From: Cupriavidus basilensis | Lineage (GTDB): Bacteria > Pseudomonadota > Gammaproteobacteria > Burkholderiales > Burkholderiaceae | Reading direction: 5' to 3' | DNA: 64,000 bases | Assembly (NCBI RefSeq): GCF_000876015.1 | Contig: NZ_BBQM01000012.1 | Span: 124,001 to 188,000 of the forward strand | Shown: positions 55,211-63,660 of the stretch, one piece after another | Layout: each line of letters opens with the position of its first letter | How positions within the stretch are numbered: position 1 is the stretch's first letter | Position numbers and translations under genes: made by a program | Notes under the pieces: generated by a model | What the model saw: the letters and a program-made list of their open reading frames with translations, nothing else | Database searches by the model: none | What the model was told of the DNA's origin: nothing

Positions 55211-57460
55211 CTAGAAATAGAAGTTGGCCGACAGCTCGGCCGCGCGCGGGCGGCCCAGCAGCCACTGTCCGCCGCTGTTGCCGGAGGTCTCGGCGTAGTC
55301 GCGGTTGAACAGGTTGTAGACGCGCAGCGCCAGCGCGGTCTGGCGCGACACACGCCACTGCAGCGCGGCATCCACCACCGTGTACGAAGGCATGGCCGCG
55401 GTGTTGGCGTTGTGGGTATAGCGCCGGCCCACGTAGCGCAGGCCGCCGCCCGCCTGCCACTGCGGCGCGAAGGCCCAGGTCAGCCACAGGTTGGCGGCCT
55501 GCTGCGGCACGCCGGTCGGCACGTTGCCGTTGCGCGAGACCAGTGCGCTGTTGACGCTTTCGGCGAAGTCGTCGTAGCGGGCGCGCAGCACGGTGCCGTT
55601 GGCATCCACGCGCAGGCCGCGCATCAGCTCGATGCTGAGCGACGCCTCCAGCCCGCGCGAGGACTGCTCGCCCACCTGCACCGACAGCGCAGGGTTGCCG
55701 GCATCGCGCGTGAGCAGGTTCTTCTTGACGATCTGGTATGCGGCGAAGGTCCATTCGCCGCGCCTGTTCCAGAACGCCTGCTTGACGCCGGCCTCGATCT
55801 GCCGGCCGGTGGCGAGCCGGAAGTCCTTCTGCGCGTCCGAGGTGGTGATCAGCGCGCCGAGCGGATCGGTGGCGGTGGCGTACTGCGCGTAGACCGACAG
55901 CGACGGCGTGAACTCGTAGACCGTGCCCGCGCGCCAGGTGGCGTTGTTGAAGGTGCGGGTCCAGTCGTCGCCGGTCAGCAGGTTGCCGCGCTCGAGCTGG
56001 GCATGGTCGAAGCGCACGCCGCCGATCACCGACCATTGCCGCGTGAGCTTGAGGCGGTCCTCGCCGAACAGGGCGGCCTGGGTGGTGTGGGTGCGGTAGC
56101 GCGGCGAAGTGACCACGCCCGGCGGGCTGAAGAACTGGCCCGGGTCGAACTGGTACGCGCCGACGGTGGAGGCGCCGCCGTAGGGCGAGTTGTTGCTGTG
56201 GGTGAAGTTGATGCGGTTGACGTCGAAGCCCGCCATGACCGTGTTGGCCAGGCCGAACAGCTGGCCGTCGACCTTCAGGTCGGCGCGGTCGCCGATCTGT
56301 TCCTGGTCGTGCAGGATCTCCAGGTAGTCGGTGCGGCGCACCTGCCCGGTGGCGGGCAGGTAGGTGTAGGACTCCGAGTCGCGCCAGTGGCGCTGGCTGG
56401 TGAGGTAATAGAACTGGTTGCGCACGGCCACGCGCTCGTTGGGCTGCCATTCGGCGGCCAGCCGGGTCCAGCGGTCGCGGTAGGTGATGGTGCTGTCGCC
56501 CACGTTGTAGTTCTTCGTGCGCAGCGAGGTATCCAGGCTGCCGTTGACCAGCGGCGTGCCCAGGTAGCGCATCGGGTGCTGGTCGCCGTCGTCGTAGGAC
56601 AGCGTGAGGTTGAATGCCGGCGAGACGTCGAGCCGCACCGCGGCGGACACGTCCACGTCGCGCGATTCGCCGCGGTCCACCCAGCCGGCGGAGCGGCCGT
56701 AGTTGACGTTGAAGCGGTAGGACAGGTTCTCGTTGACCGCGCCGCCGCTGTCGAAGGCCGCGCGCGCGGTGCGCTGCGTGCCGCCGGTGAGCTGCAGCTC
56801 GTTGGTGATGGGGCCGCGCAGCGGCTTTTTCGGGATCACGTTGACCACGCCGCCGATGGCGCCCTCGCCGTACATCACGGAGGCCGCGCCGCGCAGCACC
56901 TCGATGCGGTCCACCGACCACGTATCGAACGGGAAGGTGACGGTGCCGGCCGCCACGTACAGGCGCGTGCCGTCGTACAGCTGCATGACCGAGCCCTGGC
57001 CCGAGAAGCCGCGCGCGGCAAGCGCCGTGCCGCCGTTGCCGGGCGCGCCGGCGGCGGTGATGCCGGTGGCGCGCGACACCGCGTCGCTCACGCTCTGGTC
57101 GCCGCGCTCGCGGATGGTCTCGCCGGACAGCACCTCGATGCTGGCCGGGGTCTCGAGCGGCGTCAGCCCCAGGCGGCTGCCGGTGCTGGCGGGTTCCGAC
57201 AGCGACAGGCCCGGCGGCAGCGCGGCGCCGCTGACCACCACCGGCGGCAGCGCCGCGGCCTCTTTCTGCGCCGGGCGCGCCGGCGGGCGGCCGGCCTCGG
57301 TGTCGTCGGCAGCGCGGGCGGCGTCCGCGCCGGCACCGGCGAAGGCGCCCAGCGACAGGGCCAGCGCGCAGTGGCGCGCCAGCGTGCGGCGGATGGGGAT
57401 GAAGCGGAGCCGGCCGGAGGCGGGCAGCAGGGTGCGGGCAAGGCGGTGGCGCGCGGACAT
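55211..57460 (-). CDS. TonB-dependent outer-membrane receptor (siderophore-receptor type)
   Basis: A 749-aa receptor. ATG 57460 follows GGAAAG and gives a signal peptide that ends around ARA (residue ~51). The plug domain has ETPASIEVLSGETIRERGD, 'RIEVLRGAASVMYGEGAIGGVVNVIPKKP' and the rest is a 22-strand barrel that ends ELSANFYF with terminal Phe. There is no N-terminal signalling domain. By sequence it looks like ferrisiderophore receptors, but the cobalamin riboswitch 5' of it and the PepSY/NiCoT genes 3' of it suggest that it imports a cobalt complex or a corrinoid. Confidence 0.93.
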   Translation of the reverse strand: MSARHRLARTLLPASGRLRFIPIRRTLARHCALALSLGAFAGAGADAARAADDTEAGRPPARPAQKEAAALPPVVVSGAALPPGLSLSEPASTGSRLGLTPLETPASIEVLSGETIRERGDQSVSDAVSRATGITAAGAPGNGGTALAARGFSGQGSVMQLYDGTRLYVAAGTVTFPFDTWSVDRIEVLRGAASVMYGEGAIGGVVNVIPKKPLRGPITNELQLTGGTQRTARAAFDSGGAVNENLSYRFNVNYGRSAGWVDRGESRDVDVSAAVRLDVSPAFNLTLSYDDGDQHPMRYLGTPLVNGSLDTSLRTKNYNVGDSTITYRDRWTRLAAEWQPNERVAVRNQFYYLTSQRHWRDSESYTYLPATGQVRRTDYLEILHDQEQIGDRADLKVDGQLFGLANTVMAGFDVNRINFTHSNNSPYGGASTVGAYQFDPGQFFSPPGVVTSPRYRTHTTQAALFGEDRLKLTRQWSVIGGVRFDHAQLERGNLLTGDDWTRTFNNATWRAGTVYEFTPSLSVYAQYATATDPLGALITTSDAQKDFRLATGRQIEAGVKQAFWNRRGEWTFAAYQIVKKNLLTRDAGNPALSVQVGEQSSRGLEASLSIELMRGLRVDANGTVLRARYDDFAESVNSALVSRNGNVPTGVPQQAANLWLTWAFAPQWQAGGGLRYVGRRYTHNANTAAMPSYTVVDAALQWRVSRQTALALRVYNLFNRDYAETSGNSGGQWLLGRPRAAELSANFYF

Positions 57461-57476
57461 GGACTTTCCATCGTTG

Positions 57477-57500
57477 GCCGCGGGCGACCCCGCCCGCGGC
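57477..57500 (-). promoter_or_regulatory. Strong hairpin before the receptor start (expression-platform candidate)
   Basis: GCCGCGGGCG and CGCCCGCGGC form a 10-bp GC stem with a 4-nt loop, ending 17 nt before ATG 57460. It is downstream of the cobalamin aptamer and close to the ribosome-binding site, with no U-tract, so translational control is more likely than intrinsic termination. Confidence 0.5.
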
Positions 57501-57597
57501 AATGAACGAACCAGCCACGGACGCGCGCGCGCCGGCGCCGGGCGCATGCCCGTCGGCCTCACGCGCGGTGCCCGTCCGCAGCCGCTGTGATGGGTCG

Positions 57598-57825
57598 CAA
57601 GGCCGGTATCCGGGCTCGCAGGGGGATGCGCTGCCGGGTGGGCGCGTCCGGGGTGCCGCCTTCCCGCGCGTGGTTGCGCGCAGTGGCTGCCGCTGCTTGT
57701 GGGGCGCGGCGTGACACCTTTCTACCTGCTGACCGTTGCGGGGGCAGCACAGGACTTGCCGCGGCGGGGCGGCGCACCTGTTTCCCGTTTAACCCCTGAC
57801 CGCGCAACGCGGGCGGGGCACCTTC
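57598..57825 (-). promoter_or_regulatory. Cobalamin riboswitch (B12 element)
   Basis: Read on the minus strand, the conserved blocks come in the right order: AAGGTGCC (57824-57817), TTAAACGGGAAACAGGTG (57792-57775), GCTGCCCCCGCAACGGT (57748-57732), GCCACTG (57687-57681), GGGAAGGCGGC (57665-57655) and the B12 box AGCCCGGATACCGGCC (57616-57601). This is a complete class-I cobalamin aptamer about 140 nt upstream of the TonB receptor start. When adenosylcobalamin is abundant it should switch off the receptor and, if co-transcribed, the PepSY and NiCoT genes. Confidence 0.95.
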
Positions 57826-57830
57826 GATCC

Positions 57831-57851
57831 TTTTGCAACCCGGTTGCAAAA
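57831..57851 (-). promoter_or_regulatory. 21-bp dyad upstream of the riboswitch
   Basis: TTTTGCAACC, one base, GGTTGCAAAA: perfect 10-bp arms, a few bases 5' of the aptamer. A TACAAT -10-like hexamer on the minus strand (57877-57872) lies just upstream, so the dyad would fall at the start of the transcript or at an operator. Confidence 0.5.
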
Positions 57852-58044
57852 GCAGCGCGGGTGCGAGGCGGATTGTAACGGGATTTAAGTGATCCGGGGC
57901 GGTAGTTTTTACCCGGCGTGGCTGCGCCGCGAAGCCGGCGCATTGCGCCGACATGATGAATCGTGTCGTCATCGCGAGGCATCGTCCGGCATCTTTTTGG
58001 TGTTTCCGGCACCGCGCGCGGGAATACCGCATGCGGCGCTAAAG

Positions 58045-58090
58045 AAGGCAGGGCGTGCTCCGATATCCGGGGGAACACCGCCTGCCTTTT
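58045..58090 (+). other. Hairpin ahead of the chemoreceptor gene
   Basis: AAGGCAGG (58045-58052) pairs with CCTGCCTT (58081-58088), followed by TT; the 28-nt loop holds a weaker inner stem. It resembles an intrinsic terminator in the leader of the chemoreceptor gene. I do not recognise a riboswitch class. Confidence 0.35.
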
Positions 58091-58128
58091 GCATGGCCGG
58101 TGCCCGTCCCGATAACGCGAACCTCGTC

Positions 58129-59681
58129 ATGAACCACCTGACCCTGCGAAAAAGCTGTGGATTCCCCTTGTGCTGGCCTGGCTCGGCCTGCTGCTGCTGA
58201 CCGTGATGCACGCCTTCCAGACCCGGCAGCTGCAGATGGCCGACCGCCGCGGCGAGCTGGCCAACGTGGTCGACATGTCGCTCTCGCTGGTGCGCGACTA
58301 CGCGGAACTGGCGCGCCAGGGCAAGATGAGCGAAGCCGAGGCCAAGGCCCAGGCCACCGCCCGCATCGCCGCGCAGCGCTACGGCAAGGATGGCTACATC
58401 ACCATCGTGGGCGCCGATTCGGTGCTGGTGATGCACCCGATCAACGCCAAGCTCAACGGCAAGAACATGATCGATTTCAAGGACGCGAAGGGCAAGGCGC
58501 TCTACGTCGAGATCGCCGCGCGCGGCGCCTCGCCCGAGGGCGCCGGGCACCTGGACTACTGGTGGCCCAAGCCGGGCAGCGACCAGCCCAGCCCCAAGAT
58601 CGGCTACGTGGCGCGCTACAAGCCGTGGAACTGGGATCTGGTGGCGGGCACCTACATGGATGACGTGGAGGCCCAGTTCCGCTCGTCGCTGTATCAGTCG
58701 GTCGGCCTGCTGGTGCTGCTCGGCATCGTGATCTCCGGCGTGGCCACGCTGGTGATCCGCAGCATCCAGAAATCGGTGGGCGGCGAGCCCGCCGACGCCG
58801 CCGCGCTGGCCCTGCGCATGGCCTCCGGCGACCTGACCGTGCGCGCCGGCACCGCGCCGGACGACCGCGCCAGCCTGATGTACGCGATCGGCCATATGCG
58901 CGACCAGCTCGCCGGCACCGTGGGGGGCATCCAGCAGGCGGCCGATTCCATCAGCGCCGCGGCGCAGCAGATCGCCGCCGGCAACTCCGACCTGTCGGGC
59001 CGCACCGAGCAGCAGGCCGCCTCGCTGCAGCAGACCGCCGCCAGCATGGAGCAGCTCACCGCCACCGTGCGCCAGAATGCCGACAACGCCGCCGAGGCCA
59101 GCCAGTACGTGGCCGACGCCGCGCAGATCGCGCAGCAGGGCGGCAGCGTGGTGAGCGAGGTGGTGGACAAGATGCGCGGCATCACCGCCAGCTCGCGCAA
59201 GATCAACGACATCATCGGCGTGATCGACGGCATCGCCTTCCAGACCAATATCCTGGCGCTCAACGCCGCGGTGGAAGCCGCGCGCGCCGGCGAGCAGGGC
59301 CGCGGCTTCGCCGTGGTGGCCGGCGAGGTGCGCAACCTCGCGCAGCGCAGCGCGAGCGCGGCCAAGGAGATCAAGACCCTGATCGTGGAATCGACGGGGC
59401 AGGTCGACAGCGGCTCGGCGCTGGTCGAGCAGGCCGGCCAGACGATGGCCGAGATCGTCAGCGCGGTGGGCCGCGTGACCGCCATCATGGACGGCATCGC
59501 CTCGGCCACGGCCGAGCAGCGCACCGGCATCGAGGAGGTCAACCGCGCGGTCTCGCAGATGGACCAGATGACGCAGCAGAACGCGGCGCTGGTGGAGCAG
59601 GCCAGCGCGGCCGCGGCCTCGCTGGAAGACCAGGCCGGCGCGCTGCACCAGGCGGTGTCCGCCTTCCGCCTGGCGGCCTGA
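58129..59681 (+). CDS. Methyl-accepting chemotaxis protein with Cache domain (5' frame break)
   Basis: The intact frame from GTG 58170 codes 503 aa: one N-terminal helix ([15 protein letters not shown]), a periplasmic single-Cache domain ([38 protein letters not shown]), a second helix near 178-198, a HAMP-like stretch and a signalling domain whose tip reads [44 protein letters not shown]. No C-terminal methylesterase pentapeptide. The family-like start MNHLTLRK at ATG 58129 is in another frame: the A5 run at 58149-58153 is one A short of joining it (...[14 protein letters not shown]). Either GTG 58170 is used, or a -1 slip or single-base variation restores the full N-terminus. Confidence 0.87.
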
Positions 59682-59708
59682 AGCGCGCCGCGATGGCGGC
59701 GGCGGTGG

Positions 59709-60185
59709 CTAGAGCAGCGACTTGCCCTGTGCAAGGATCTTGTCGCAGACCTGCTTGGTGATCTGCTCCTTGAGGCCGCCGCCGCTGAGGTCGAGCTTGC
59801 CGCCCTCGGCGCTGCTGAGGATGCCCTTGGCGCCTTCGCTGTAGCCGGGGTCGGACGCCGGCGCGCCGCCGAGCTTGCCCAGCAGCTTGTCCTTGACCGA
59901 GGCGGCGCCGCTGCCGCCGCCCAGGTAGTTGTTCTTGACGCAGAACTCCAGCACGCCGGCCACGTTGCCGGTGCTGCCCGAGCTCAGCGATTGCAGCGAA
60001 GGCATGCCGCCGCCCCCGCCGCCCAGGCTGCCGGCCAGCCCTCCCAGGCCGCCGCTGCCGCCGCCCGAGCCGTTGCCTTGCGTGGCGCCCTTGAGCAGGT
60101 CGCCGAGTTGCGCGTGGGCCGCCGCCGGCAACAGGGCGGCGGTCAGGATCGATACGGCGGCGAGGCGGCTAAAGCTGGCTTTCAT
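59709..60185 (-). CDS. DUF2501 (YjjA-like) exported protein
   Basis: A 158-aa secreted protein with a signal peptide ending AHA-Q (residue ~26). A Gly/Ser-rich low-complexity region (38-62) precedes the DUF2501 core: 'GNVAGVLEFCVKNNYL', 'SVKDKLLGKLGG', 'GYSEGAKGILSSAEGGKLDLSG' and 'KQVCDKILAQGKSLL'. The two cysteines may form a disulfide, as in E. coli YjjA. Function of the family unknown. Confidence 0.88.
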   Translation of the reverse strand: MKASFSRLAAVSILTAALLPAAAHAQLGDLLKGATQGNGSGGGSGGLGGLAGSLGGGGGGMPSLQSLSSGSTGNVAGVLEFCVKNNYLGGGSGAASVKDKLLGKLGGAPASDPGYSEGAKGILSSAEGGKLDLSGGGLKEQITKQVCDKILAQGKSLL

Positions 60186-60242
60186 GCGATGCTCCTTTCT
60201 GGTGGATCAAAAGCGAGCTTCCAATATAGCGCCTCGCCGGGT

Positions 60243-61202
60243 TCAGGGTGTGACGCGCCACGCGGAAGGCGTCACCGGCTCTTCGAGCCGCCACGCCGCG
60301 CGGAATGCGTGCGGGCTGGCGAAGCCGCACCGCGCGGCCACCTGTTCCACCGGCCAGTCGCTTTCCCTGAGCAGCCGCCGCGCCAGCGCGATGCGCAACT
60401 GCTGCTGGTACTGCTTGAGCGTCACGCCGCATTGCTGCCGGAACAGCCGCGCGAGTTGACGGTAGCTCAGCGCGAAGCGGGCGGCCAGCGCCTCGTAGGG
60501 CAGCGCGTAGTCCGGCCGGGCCGTGAGGAAATCCTGCACCGCGTGGATCACCGCGTGGTCGTGGCCGCGATAGCGCAATTGCGCGTCGAGCGCCGGGTCC
60601 TGGCTCAGGCGCCGGAACGGCACCACGTTGTCGCGCGCCACGCGGATCGCCGCGGGCGCGCCGAAGTCCCGCGCGATCAGGTGCAGCGCGAGATCGATGC
60701 CGGCGGTGACGCCGGCCGATGTGACCAGCCCGCCGTCGTCGACCAGCAGGCGGTTGGCCAGCACGCGCGCGGCGGGGTAGCGCTGCTGCAGCCGCTCCAG
60801 GTAGTCGTGGTGCGTGGTGCAGTGGCGCCCGTCGAGCAGCCCGGCGGCGGCCAGCAGCCACGCGCCGGTGCAGACGCTGGCCAGCGTGATGTCGCCCAGG
60901 CGCGGGCGCGCCACCTCTTGCAGCCAGCGCACGAGCACGCGGTTGCCGGGCGCGAGCGGGGCGTCGGGCGCGAGCTTGCAGCCGGCCACGATCACGGTGT
61001 CGCCGCGCGCCAGCTTCGCCGGCAGGGGCCGCAGCGCGCTCAGCGCCAGCCCCTGGAAGCTGCGCAGCTCGCGCTCCGGCCCCGCGCAGATGCACTCGAC
61101 CGCGCCCAGTCCCAGCTCGCCGAGCGCGCCGAACAGTTGCAGCGGCCCGGCCAGGTCCAGCACGTGCACGCTGGGCGGCACCACGAAGTAGATCCGTTTC
61201 AT
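60243..61202 (-). CDS. GlxA-family transcriptional regulator (DJ-1/PfpI + AraC)
   Basis: A 319-aa regulator with an N-terminal class I glutamine amidotransferase-like (DJ-1/PfpI) domain to about residue 185. Its elbow is LASVCTGAWLLAAAG with Cys111, here probably ligand-binding rather than catalytic. A C-terminal AraC/XylS double helix-turn-helix follows (LARLFRQQCGVTLKQYQQQLRI; PVEQVAARCGFASPHAFRAAW). Such regulators often control choline, carnitine or amino-acid catabolism. It is divergent from the DUF1272 gene 132 bp away, which may be its target. Confidence 0.93.
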   Translation of the reverse strand: MKRIYFVVPPSVHVLDLAGPLQLFGALGELGLGAVECICAGPERELRSFQGLALSALRPLPAKLARGDTVIVAGCKLAPDAPLAPGNRVLVRWLQEVARPRLGDITLASVCTGAWLLAAAGLLDGRHCTTHHDYLERLQQRYPAARVLANRLLVDDGGLVTSAGVTAGIDLALHLIARDFGAPAAIRVARDNVVPFRRLSQDPALDAQLRYRGHDHAVIHAVQDFLTARPDYALPYEALAARFALSYRQLARLFRQQCGVTLKQYQQQLRIALARRLLRESDWPVEQVAARCGFASPHAFRAAWRLEEPVTPSAWRVTP

Positions 61203-61334
61203 CGGGTTTCGGAGGAAGGTCGCCTGGCATGGCAGGTTTTTTACGCAGCGTGGCAGATTGCCGGCTTTCCGGCGGGCAGCCTTGTTCCTACCATGTCATG
61301 TAAATTACCTGGCCACGTCGATACGGGAGACATG

Positions 61335-61643
61335 ATGCTACAACTGCGACCCACTTGCGAACATTGCGACAAGGCGCTGCCGCCGGCGGCGACGGACGCG
61401 CGCATCTGCAGCTACGAATGCACGTTCTGCGCCGCGTGCGTGGACGGCATCCTGCAGAACGTATGCCCCAACTGCGGCGGCGGCTTCACGGCGCGGCCGG
61501 TGCGGCCGGCGCGCAACTGGCGCAACAACAACTGCCTGGACAACGACCCGGCCAGCACGCAGAAGAAGCACAAGCCGGTCGACCCGCAGGCGCACGCGCG
61601 CTTCGCGGCGGCCATCGCGGGCATCGCGCCGGAGCGGCGCTGA
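61335..61643 (+). CDS. DUF1272 zinc-ribbon protein
   Basis: About 102 aa from ATG 61335 (an adjacent in-frame ATG lies at 61332; the GGGAG at 61325-61329 is better spaced to 61335). The DUF1272 pattern is complete: LRPTCEHCDKALPP, ARICSYECTFCAACVD and NVCPNCGGGF, giving eight cysteines in four CxxC/CxxxC pairs for two zinc sites. The basic tail after residue 60 (RPVRPARNWRNNN) is longer than in the shortest members. Function unknown. Confidence 0.9.
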   Translation: MLQLRPTCEHCDKALPPAATDARICSYECTFCAACVDGILQNVCPNCGGGFTARPVRPARNWRNNNCLDNDPASTQKKHKPVDPQAHARFAAAIAGIAPERR

Positions 61644-61667
61644 GAAGCGGTCAGCGCGGGGGAGCGC

Positions 61668-62003
61668 CTATGCGTCGCGGTGATGCAGCAGCGTCACCAG
61701 CAGCGACGCATCCTCGATGCCGCGCAGCGCGTGCGGCGCGCCCGCCGCCACGAACATCAGGTCGCCGGCCTCCATGCGCTGGGTGCTGCCGTGCGCTTCC
61801 ATCTCGATCGCGCCTTCGAGGCAGTGCACGGTCAGCGCGCCGGGCACGCTGTGTGCCGGCAGCGACTTGCCGGCCAGCAGCACCAGCCGCATGACCTGCA
61901 GGTCCGGCGCGCGGACCAGGGTCAGGTTCTGGGTTTGCCGCAGCGCCGCGCCCTGCGGGCGGAGCCTGACGATTTCACCGGGTGCCGCGTGATGTTGTGC
62001 CAT
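61668..62003 (-). CDS. Small cupin-domain protein
   Basis: A 111-aa single cupin. Motif 1 is degenerate (AGKSLPAHSVPGALTVHCLEG: one His and Glu), motif 2 reads GDLMFVAAGAPHAL with the late His. It may bind a metal weakly or a small ligand. It lies 96 nt downstream of the MFS transporter gene on the same strand and is probably in the same operon. Function not evident. Confidence 0.87.
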   Translation of the reverse strand: MAQHHAAPGEIVRLRPQGAALRQTQNLTLVRAPDLQVMRLVLLAGKSLPAHSVPGALTVHCLEGAIEMEAHGSTQRMEAGDLMFVAAGAPHALRGIEDASLLVTLLHHRDA

Positions 62004-62099
62004 GACCGTTCTCCAGGCGGGCCGGATGCGCCGCGCATGCTAACGGAATAGCGCAAGGCCGGCCCGGCCGCAAGGCGTGCTTGCCCGGGCCGGCGGCAT

Positions 62100-63341
62100 T
62101 CAGCGCGCGCCGCCCGCCTGCCGGCGGCGCAGCGCGAAGTCGGCCAGCAGCGCCAGCGCGAGCGCCACGCCGCCGCAGGCGAAGATGAGCGCGTAGTTGT
62201 TGTGGGTGGCGCCGAACAGGTAGGAGTAGCCGTAGCCGCCGAGCGCCTGGAACAGCGCGAACGCGGTGGTCGCGCGGCTCCACGCCGCGCGCTGTTCCGC
62301 GTGGTCGTGCGGCACCATCTCGTGGATGCGGCCGAGCACCAGCGGCACGATGCCCGGCGTGAAGACGCCGAGGATGACCGTGGCCACGCCGATCAGCACG
62401 CCGTTGCCGGACAGCGCCAGCAGGCCCGCGGCCAGCGCCTGCAGCGCCAGCGCGATGCGGTAGGCCGCGCGGAAGCCGATGCGGTCCGCCACGTTGCCGC
62501 ACAGCACCGGGCCGGCGATGGCCGCGACGCCGTACAGCACCCAGTAGCCGGAGCCGGCCGCCGCGCCGCGGCCCAGCCCGCGCGCCACGTAGTCGACCAG
62601 CAGCACCATCGCCGGCACCAGCCCCAGCGCGTTGGCGGCATATTGGGCGTACAGCACCCGCATGGCCGGGCCTTCGCGGCGGGCCGGCGGCGCGGCGGGC
62701 TGCCCCGGCGCGGCGGCCGGGGTTGCCGGCTGCGGCGCGTTGCCGGCGGGCCAGCCGAACCAGCTCACCGCGGTCAGCACCAGCGCGACCGTGCCGAGCC
62801 CGATCCAGGTGTCCCGCAGGCCAAAGCGCAGCAACTGCGGAATCAGGGTGCCCGAGGCCGCGATGCCCAGCCCGAGCCCGAGGAAGATCATGCCGCCGGC
62901 AAAACCGCGGCGCGCCGGCGGGATGTGCGGCAGGATGGTCGTCGCCACCAGCACCATGATGGCGCCGCCCGACAGGCCCGAGGCAAAGCGCCACACGAAG
63001 AACCAGCCCACCGACAGCGGGAACGCGCAGGCGAAGAACGCCAGCGCGGCGACCAGCATCAGCAGGCGCAGCGCGGTGCGGTTGGACAGCGCGGCCGCGA
63101 TGGGGCGGCCCAGCAGGGCGCCGGCGAGGTAGCCGGCGAAATTGGCCGCGCCGAGCGTGACCGCCTGCGACGACGTGAACCAGTGCGCCTGGATCAGCGG
63201 CGGGATCAGCGGCGTGTAGGCGAAGCGCGCCAGGCCGATGGCGACCAGGCTGGCGCAAAGGCCGGCCAGCATGGCGAACATGGCCTCGATGTCCAGCGGG
63301 GGCGCGCCGCGCACCGGGGCGGCGATGGTGTCTTGTGACAT
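62100..63341 (-). CDS. MFS transporter, YbfB/YjiJ family
   Basis: A 413-aa permease with 12 predicted helices in two halves, split by a central Pro/Ala-rich loop (~200-225). The YbfB/YjiJ N-terminus is visible (LVAIGLARFAYTPLIPPL), and so is GYLAGALLGRP in the second helix. Substrate unknown. The gene starts 62 bp from two tandem palindromes, which indicates specific repression by a dimeric regulator. It precedes the cupin gene. Confidence 0.92.
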   Translation of the reverse strand: MSQDTIAAPVRGAPPLDIEAMFAMLAGLCASLVAIGLARFAYTPLIPPLIQAHWFTSSQAVTLGAANFAGYLAGALLGRPIAAALSNRTALRLLMLVAALAFFACAFPLSVGWFFVWRFASGLSGGAIMVLVATTILPHIPPARRGFAGGMIFLGLGLGIAASGTLIPQLLRFGLRDTWIGLGTVALVLTAVSWFGWPAGNAPQPATPAAAPGQPAAPPARREGPAMRVLYAQYAANALGLVPAMVLLVDYVARGLGRGAAAGSGYWVLYGVAAIAGPVLCGNVADRIGFRAAYRIALALQALAAGLLALSGNGVLIGVATVILGVFTPGIVPLVLGRIHEMVPHDHAEQRAAWSRATTAFALFQALGGYGYSYLFGATHNNYALIFACGGVALALALLADFALRRRQAGGAR

Positions 63342-63403
63342 GAACTTCTCCGGCGACGGGCCTGGCCGCGCGGCGGCCGCGGTTCCCGAGGTGCGTCATG
63401 TTA

Positions 63404-63451
63404 TATATCAACCGATATAGAACGAGATACTATATCAATCGATATAGAACG
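63404..63451. promoter_or_regulatory. Tandem 21-bp operator-like palindromes
   Basis: TATATCAACCGATATA (63404-63419) and TATATCAATCGATATA (63431-63446) are 16-bp dyads with 6-bp perfect arms. The identity extends over GAACG at the right, giving two 21-bp direct repeats 27 bp apart. They lie 63 bp upstream of the MFS gene in an AT-rich island, where the promoter should be. Confidence 0.75.
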
Positions 63452-63660
63452 CAAGAGAATTCTTTGTGGCGAATGAGGTATTTGGCATGCCTCGATTTCC
63501 GCGCCCGCCCGCTGCCGTCGCGCGGGCGGACGCCGGCGCGGCGCCAGCCCGGCGCAAGGGTGGCGGGGCGAAGCCCGCGAAGGGATTCCGGCGGAACGAG
63601 GGCGGGACCGCCTTGGCGTTGCCCTGAACGCCGCCCTCAATGTCGTCCCTGATGCCGCCC
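63452..63660. other. Short intergenic space
   Basis: About 210 bp between the palindromes and the 3' end of the response-regulator gene. I see no supported gene, repeat or terminator in it. Confidence 0.4.
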
